From: Gnetum montanum
Taxonomy: Eukaryota; Streptophyta; Gnetopsida; Gnetales; Gnetaceae
Direction of reading: 5' to 3'
DNA length: 64,000 bases
Assembly: GCA_015680685.1 (NCBI GenBank)
Contig: MNCI01033409.1
Span: 271,193 to 335,192, forward strand
Positions 57,307 to 64,000 of the stretch are shown here, in pieces. The stretch's first letter is position 1; every line of letters begins with the position of its first letter. The notes beneath the pieces were generated by a model. That model was not told the origin of the DNA. It saw only the letters and a list, made by a program, of their open reading frames with translations, and did no database searches. The position numbers and the translations under genes are program-made.

Positions 57307-60110
57307 ATGGATATAACTCACCGGTTAGTCACAAACGAGGTGACAACTATCGTAATGAAGATAACTACTAAGGTAACTCAGTACCAAACTTTGGTTAGCT
57401 CATCAGATCTTGAGGAGGAAGGGGCCAACAAAAAAACCTCAAGAATAAGTAGCCAAGGTGACACATGCTACCAAACCTCTTCAGAAAGAACCTAAAGTGG
57501 AATCTATTAAGCAAATTCCCACCACGAAGATGGGATAATCCAGAAAGGATGAGGCTTCCATGCTAAGGCCTTTCCTAAAGATCATCCTCATGGAGGCTTG
57601 CTTAGAATAAATTAGGACCAAGAAGGTTCAAAGTTCCAACCTATAGGATTTTTGAACTTTGGGTCCTTCTTACAATTGGTGCTAGAAGTGGTCAGAACTC
57701 AATTGCAAGAATCCCCCTTATGGCCCATTCTCTCTAATAGTAGAGAGTGGTACATGGGAGAGACATACCTATTTTGGAATAATAGACAAGGAGATGCGTT
57801 GATGAAAATTAAGGATATCACCATCCCTAATTCAGTTGAGGCCATAGAAAAATCCCTTAGTTTACCCAATACTAGAGCAAATTTTACTAAAATCTTAATG
57901 CAAGTAGACCAAGAGGTGAAGGAGGAATGAGTCCAGCGATGCTACAAAGTTGACCGTATGGAGTACGATGCCCTAACAAAGGCAAAGAAAGCTTATTTTA
58001 AGATCAAGAACTTTCATCTAAATTCAACAGTGAGGTCAAGAAAGGTGTTAGTCTTCTCTATTGGCTCTAAGCAACAAATTCCTTATCAATCTACCCAAAC
58101 TCATCTTTCTGGGAATTGAAAAATGCTTCAAGGGAAATGAGAAGGGTAGGAAGACACTTCCTTTCCTATGCATGATTAGGAAATTATGTAAAATCCAATC
58201 ATGATAGGAAATAATGAAGGAAAAGATAATAATAAGGCTATAAGAAGAGGAGCAACCACCACCACCACTACCTACAATCCCAGATATTATACCAGAGATG
58301 CTCGTAGCTACTGAATGACTCAAGAAACTTTGGAAGCAACTCCTACAACAACAACAAGGATCTACAGGTGATGAAAAGTCATTTGTTTACTATCCAAACA
58401 TGAGTCATCTGAATGAGGTTATGAGAACCATTAGTTGATTCGACAATGAAATGGCCCTGTTGTTCTCCACACAACATAACTAGATAATAATAAGGGCCAA
58501 TCCAAGAGCTAGGGAGGTCATGGTGTCCATTCTTGGACAAATATTTCTTGATATTTTAGGAAATGTTGTAGCCTTCTTGATCATGTTGGACAAAGTTGAT
58601 GGGATAATGGTCTTGGTGATGTAGCATAAGAACTAATACATGACTGTAAAGGTGATGACTAATCAAGTAGTAAAGATCGTTAATGCTCTTGTGCTGTCTA
58701 TACTAGAAATTGCTGCCATGATGAATATCAATGTTTCCATGGGAGCAAGAAATGATCAAATGATCACTACCCAACACAAGGAGGTGTAGGAAAGACTAGT
58801 AGGAGCTAGACAATCACTTTTAAAAATACTCCATCTTCTAGATGAAATTATTACCAATAAGTTGTAGCTACCTAAGACAAGAGGCAAATTGTTGATTGCA
58901 AATGTGTAAATCAAGGAGGCCACCATGATCAATTATTAATTAACCACTAGAGTTGTAGAGTTACAAGTCCATCTCTCCGACCTTGCCATTCTCTAAGTAG
59001 AGCTTGTAAGAGATGAGGCTTTCCAATAGCTTTAGAAAAAAATACGAGAAGGTTGATAATGCAAAAGGAATGGTGATCTTCGATGTGTTCATGTTAGAGG
59101 CCATGACCAACAACACTGATAGGAGAACTTGGTCCTCACCAAGGATAATCATCGCAAGTTTGTAAGGAGAACTTGGTCCTCACCAAGGATAATCATCACC
59201 TATGGAATGCTAGCAGCAAAAGGACCAAATGGTCAAATACATTTTCTAACATCAAGAGCAACTTGCAGAGGTTAACTTGTATTTGAGGAGGTTGGCAACG
59301 AAAAATAGAAATCTCTCAATAAAGGAGGTCTGTGCTCTTTTCCAAAGGATAGTAATTAACATAATCACCTAGAAGAATGAGGTCCTAAAGTTTGAAAAAG
59401 AAAAGAATCATTATAGGAACCAGGGTGGGCTAGTCAAGGAAAATTTAGAAAGAGATAAAATTAGTAAAGACAAAGGTAAATGAGACCATATAACAACTTC
59501 AAGAAAGAGGAGATATGTGATGACCAATCTTTGATGGACTAAACACATACAATTAGACAACAATCCACCTTAAGGAGTTATAGATTGAGTAAATCAGAGG
59601 GTACATGGAGCTTGTCAACCTCCAATATGCAAGCTTGGTAATGCTAACAATGTGGAAGGCCAAGATCTAAATTGGAGAAGCAAGTCACCAGCTCCTACCT
59701 CCTTTATGAGATAGAATTCAAGCTCCATAAAGACACAAAACAAAAGTTGAAGATGGCCAACGTGAAGCTTGAAGTTCTTAGAAGTAAATTTAGTGATCAA
59801 CAAACTATTGCTAAGAACTTGGTAAAAATGATGAATGATGATCAATAAAAGACATTCACAACCTATTTTTTCAATGTGAAGGAACTATTTCCTTCAATGC
59901 CATGCATGTCGAATATCCCTACAATGGCCCATATAGGTGAAGCAACCTAGACTATGCATGACCCATGGAGCACAAAGAAGAAGATGATAGTACTCTTGGA
60001 TACTTTCAAACTTTCAACAGTAGCAACAAGGCAACCTCAACCTCTAGTAGCACTAGGACATGATGAAGAACCATTTGAGCCATTTGAGCCTTCACCTCCA
60101 AGTATCATAT
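57307..60110 (+). pseudogene. P 3' accessory (env-position) reading frame
   Basis: A long degenerate frame on the + strand between E2's right border and P's polypurine tract. The ATG at 57307 (MDITHRLVTNEVTT) is a candidate start. At 57650-57780 the block NFGSFLQL..SPLWPILS..EWYMGETYLFWNN corresponds to E1's NFRSF..SPFWSIL..EWYLGETYYFWHG, the clearest sign that both encode the same protein family. Downstream, remnants are Lys/Glu-rich with heptad-like spacing (58000-59900), as in E1. Many stops. No membrane segment or known domain is recognised. Its function is unknown; the position fits an env-like or other accessory gene of Athila elements. Confidence 0.55.
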
Positions 60111-60321
60111 AAGAGTACATCACATCTCCATCCATTTAACAAGCCCCTCTAAAATTTTGTTATAAAAGGATACTTATTTTTTATAAAATTATACAATGTA
60201 GCACTCAAACTTACTTAGAGTTAGTTAGACAACATGTTTATCAATAAGTTCCATACTTTCCCAAATTTTATAAAAAACTTTATCCCAATTTTGGTCACTT
60301 GAGAATGAGCTTTTAGTCAAT
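60111..60321 (+). other. P spacer before polypurine tract
   Basis: AT-rich sequence between the accessory frame and the polypurine tract; no frame of note. Confidence 0.4.
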
Positions 60322-60331
60322 CATGGGGGTA
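60322..60331 (+). promoter_or_regulatory. P polypurine tract
   Basis: CATGGGGGTA directly precedes TGATGAAC, the first bases of the 3' LTR, matching the arrangement in E1 and E2 on the other strand. It fixes P's + orientation. Confidence 0.75.
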
Positions 60332-61143
60332 TGATGAACCATCAATAAGATAGGCTACATCAACATATGTCCATTTATGCTAATGTAGTCATTGCCTATA
60401 TAAATCCACACACCCCTCACATTTATTGCACCTTTCGATTGTAGCATTAGCTAAATTCTTATAGTTTCTTCTCACTAGAGTTAGAATATTTTCACTCTAC
60501 ATGCTTGTAGCATGAATAGAAGAGATTGTATGACATTTTATTTGAGTGCATATGTACATAGATACATTTTCATGGACAATAATAAAATTGAGATTTCCTC
60601 TATCTATTGTAGCACTTAGATTAGCATAATTCTACTTTTCAACATTTTACATGCAATTTACATTCCTATTCTTAAGTAATTAATATTATTGTTCATAAGT
60701 AACATATGTATGACAACTTTAGGTATAACATATTAATGCTTGGTAATCCCAACTATGGATACTTGGTGAGCTCAGAAGTATACACTTAGTAACTGAGTAG
60801 CATTAATATAGGTTCAAGATATGTATGGTAAGTGGAAATGGATACTGTACATTATGATAGTTAGTTAATAAAGCAATTAGTTATTTAGTTGATTTAATCA
60901 TTAAATCTCTATTCATTAAATCATTTAGTAAGTAAGAGAAAAATAATAAAAAATATAAAAATAGATATTTCATGCCTCAACCACACTTAACTGTAAATTA
61001 GGAAGACAACAACTTACAACTACATAATTCATTGTTTAGGAATATCGGCCATTTAGGTAAATATGTCCATGGAATTCAAACATATTGTGTGTGAAAACTT
61101 GTGATTCATATGGTTGGGCATAGGGACTATCCACTACTCATCA
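60332..61143 (+). repeat. P 3' LTR
   Basis: 812 bp, TGATGAACC to CTACTCATCA, aligned with 14880-15763 over its length. TATA box TATATAAA at 60397-60404 precedes a pyrimidine-rich transcript start region. The five bases after it, AATTC, are compared with AATAC at the other end. Confidence 0.85.
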
Positions 61144-62150
61144 AATTCTATATAAAAAATGCAATGCAAGTTAATTAAAGAGAATTAAAAGATTCATCAA
61201 TATAATGAAACAAAAATATTAATGTATATAAGGTGATGAGATCAAATCCTCCACAAGACACAAATCAACAAAGATTAACAAAAGATAAAGATAAAATAGG
61301 GGGTTAAAAATATGGGTTTTTACAACATCTATATTTAAACTTAGTTATGGTAGGTAAGATATAGCATAGTGAATGATAGACTTTATACATGATCTTAAGT
61401 ATACTAATTCATATTAAATAATTAAATTGAATAACATTACTATTATTGCATTCATGTAAAGATCTTGGAAATTTATTGTAATTGTTAAAATTAAAAATTT
61501 TTATTATATGTACCACTAGCCTATGCCAACACAATACATTGAAAGAACTTAAGTAGAACATTAAGTACCACTAGGCTATGCCAACACAATAAGACAATAA
61601 GAGTACTTAAGTAGAACTTAAGTACCACTAGGCTATGCCAACACAATACATTGTAATTGTTACAATGAAAAATTTTGATTATATTTCCTCATGTAGAATT
61701 TGAAGTTATAAGTTATTATATATGTAGCACCATGCTTATGAGTTAAGCTTTTTTCTCACTAGTTGTATACTGTATCATAGCTCAATAAGAGTTGATCCTG
61801 TGATTTAACATTAATCAAAAAAGTTAGATCTTTTGTGATGCATTTATGTTTTTAATAAATAATTCTTCATCAAGTCCTACCATTAGTGTTAGTAAAACAT
61901 TACACAATTATTTAAAGCATGCAACTTATGGTTTGTAAGTCATAGATTTAGTTCCAATGGGTATGCTAATTTGACACACTAATATGTTGTGCTTAAGTTC
62001 TAACAAAGTATCATCTTGACTATATGTCTTAGAGATATATATAGTAATCTAGGTTCAGATTTACCCTAGTTTCACCATTCATGACATGAATTTGATAAGC
62101 ACTAATACCTATCAATAATTTTTCATGTGATGGATTTTTACTTTGTTTTT
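61144..62150. repeat. Flanking AT-rich DNA with a 55-57 bp tandem repeat
   Basis: Outside P. Three units beginning taccactag-ctatgccaacac start at 61511, 61566 and 61623; the last is partial and ends near 61660. Text on either side (attgtaattgtta-aat..aattttt-attata) is itself duplicated, at about 61475-61512 and 61650-61688. No gene is seen in the remaining AT-rich sequence. Confidence 0.75.
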
Positions 62151-64000
62151 GGCAAATTTTTTGCAGCATAAATGTTTTTGACAAAGATTGATCTGAAGAT
62201 GGAAAATACTAATATTTCTTAGATTGTAGAGACTATGAAGAATTCTAAAGCTTCCAATTTTCTTTTACTTGATGATTTATATAAATCCCTATCAAAAGAT
62301 ATCACTTCATGATACATATTTATGCAAATTATTTGATTTATTTGTCCAAATAAAGATTTTATACTAGTGATGTAGGCTATCCTTGAATACTATGAAATTA
62401 ATATTTTGCATGCCAAATATTTCTTTAATTTTTTTTCTTGTCAAATAAGTGAATTTTGAACCATATTCTTTTGATTATTCTAAATTTCCTTACTAGATTG
62501 AATTAGAAAATCTTCCTCTTATTTTTCAAAGTGATGAAAGTGAAAATATTTACAACATTGACACAATCTTGAAGATAGAGTGAAAAACATTACTAGATGG
62601 TATACGTTATTCTGTAGAGATTGATTCCCAAACACATAGGGTTGTTAATTAGTGTTTTTTCCCAAAAAGTTAAATATTATAATTTATGAGGATGTCGTAG
62701 CTTTAGGCACAAATGAAATTTTCTTTAACAATTTTTTAATATTTTAGTAATCTTTTTAATTCTAAAGGTGCTAATAAACTCTTGATATCCAAGGAAAATT
62801 CCTCTTTAGAAAAAAAGAAATTTTGAGTAGGGACCAATAATGAAAATATTAATGCAAATGGATTTCACTTAGTGAAACATAAAAAGAAGAGGTCTACAAA
62901 TACTTCTTTCAATTTTAAAACCCCAAAGTTACCTCATTCTCTTTCTACTTTTCCGTACTATTTCAAATGTTTTTAAAATCAAATAACACTTTTTTACTTT
63001 TTAGTAACATAGATTATGAGACAAATGCTAAGCTTGAAAGATTAAGAATGGAGGCATCTTTTCCCACATCTCAATGTTAGTTTCATCATGAAATGTGTAG
63101 GACCCTTCTAATAGGTCTCAAGGAAATTTGCTAAGAAGTATCTTTTAAACCAACATTTATCTCTAGATTTTATTTTTATGCAAGAAATTAAAATTCCAAA
63201 TCATGATATTATTTTTGTTGGTAAATGCATTTTTAAAAATTACATTGTTTTTCTGCTACTCATAAAATTAATAAATGAGGTGCGACTATTCTTGTTAATA
63301 AAAATTGGACTGAAAAAGTTTTGAATTTTGGTTTTGATAATCTTGAAAGAGTTATCTGAATTATTTATCATAGTAAAAAGGTGACTTTGGACTTTATAAT
63401 ATTTATTCTCTTAATAATTTGAAATATCAATTAGAGGTTTGGAAATATCTTCTATCTCTACCTAAAGTTCCTTAGATCATTGGAGGTTATTTTAATATGG
63501 TTGAAAATCATTTAGATAAACTTGATGGACTTTCTCCTAATATGTGTTCNTCTAAAATGAAAGGGTTAAGTACCTAAACTTGAATCACTTTATATAAATG
63601 ATTTCATCATTAAAGATCATTAGACTATTAAAAAATAATTTAACAAATCATTTTTCATCTATTTTTTCTTCTAAAGGTTTTAGTAAGGAATGCTTCAAGG
63701 CCTCTAGTACACATATTTCTCACCTAATAATAGAAGAACATTGAAGTGTTCTTAAAGTAGATATTACAACAGAAGAAATTAGAGCAGTGACCTTTAATTT
63801 AGCAAATGATAAAACTCCAAGTTTTGATGATTTCTCTATTCAATTTTTAAAGAAGCATTGAGACTTTATTCGAGATTATCTCTTTTATGTTTTACAAGAA
63901 GCCATTAAAAATGATTCTCTCAATAAAAATTTTAATAAAGGTGCAATTTATCTTCTTTCTCAGAATGGAGATCATCAACATATTAATAATTAAAGGTCTA
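62151..64000 (+). pseudogene. L1-type LINE remnant (endonuclease and start of RT), runs off window
   Basis: On the + strand, FIFMQEIKI (about 63166-63195) matches the LQETK motif of the AP-type endonuclease of plant L1 elements. IIGGYFNMVENH (about 63476-63512) corresponds to the GGDFNMV motif with the catalytic Asp changed to Tyr. From about 63770, TTEEIRAVTFNLANDKTPSF, FSIQFLKKHWDFIRDYLF and NFNKGAIYLLS are the N-terminal LINE RT blocks. The window ends before the catalytic YADD box. The stretch 62151-63000 is in the place of ORF1 but I recognise nothing in it. Stops and frameshifts are frequent. An ambiguous base lies at 63550. Confidence 0.7.

Larger units (their letters stand above)
14880..61143 (+). 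mobile_element. P: Athila-type Ty3/gypsy element, split by nested insertions
   Basis: The LTRs at 14880-15763 and 60332-61143 match along their lengths. The 5' LTR is followed by a primer-binding site, the 3' LTR is preceded by a GGGGG polypurine tract, and the outer flanks AATAC and AATTC agree at four of five bases. Gag, protease, RT, RNase H and integrase remains follow in order on the + strand between 15.9 and 25.9 kb; a 3' accessory frame lies at 57.3-60.1 kb. Four other elements (N, C, E1, E2) account for most of the intervening length. Removing them leaves about 16 kb, or about 13 kb if 44.06-47.29 kb is also foreign, which is plausible for this lineage. That one element joins both LTRs is inferred from structure and relative gene order. 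Confidence 0.75.

Noticed and set aside
61511-61690. CRISPR-like array
   Set aside because: Three direct 55-57 bp units without unique spacers in a plant genome; an ordinary tandem repeat.

Overview
The window is intergenic heterochromatin-like DNA from a seed plant with a large genome. It is AT-rich, I found no intact protein-coding gene in it, and nearly all of it consists of old LTR retrotransposons inserted into one another. The retroelement lineages (Athila-type Ty3/gypsy, a copia-like element with an initiator-Met-tRNA primer site, an L1-type LINE and tRNA-derived SINE-like repeats) place it in plants. A gymnosperm would fit the age and density of the nesting, but the sequence does not prove it. 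Many element sites differ from expected consensus by C-to-T or G-to-A changes, as expected for long-methylated DNA.

Layout. 1-14.9 kb: an AC microsatellite, a 44-45 bp minisatellite, two copies of a larger repeat that each carry a decayed CCR4-type deadenylase-like gene preceded by a 5S-rRNA-like stretch, one LTR (3790-4362), a 400 bp tandem duplication, a solo LTR and SINE-like repeats. 14,880-61,143: one Athila-type element, here called P, on the + strand. Its two LTRs (14880-15763 and 60332-61143) are clearly alike, flanked by near-matching 5-bp repeats (AATAC / AATTC) and separated by 45 kb because other elements landed inside P. 61.1-64 kb: short tandem repeats, then the beginning of a decayed LINE that runs off the end.

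Insertions inside P, each read from its own LTRs: (i) N, 16701-20509, TSD ATAGG, minus strand, splitting P's gag and carrying an intronless CCR4-like nuclease gene; (ii) C, 27257-33666, TSD ATAAC, minus strand, copia-type termini and gag but no polymerase seen, plus an accessory reading frame; (iii) E1, 33990 to about 44025, minus strand, a pol-less relative of P with gag and a large 3' accessory frame; (iv) E2, 47295-57216, TSD AGTGA, minus strand, an Athila-type element with gag, protease, RT, RNase H and integrase all recognisable but broken. Between E1 and E2 lies an unexplained stretch (44.06-47.29 kb) with a GC-rich island and a perfect 16-bp-stem hairpin.

P and E1 both carry, downstream of the pol position, an accessory frame in the place where Athila elements keep an env-like gene. 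Each frame is preceded by an internal TATA box with dyad repeats that resembles the element's own LTR promoter. Together with the nuclease-carrying N family, these are the parts most worth a second look. Every coding region here is interrupted by stops or frameshifts and should be read as a pseudogene.
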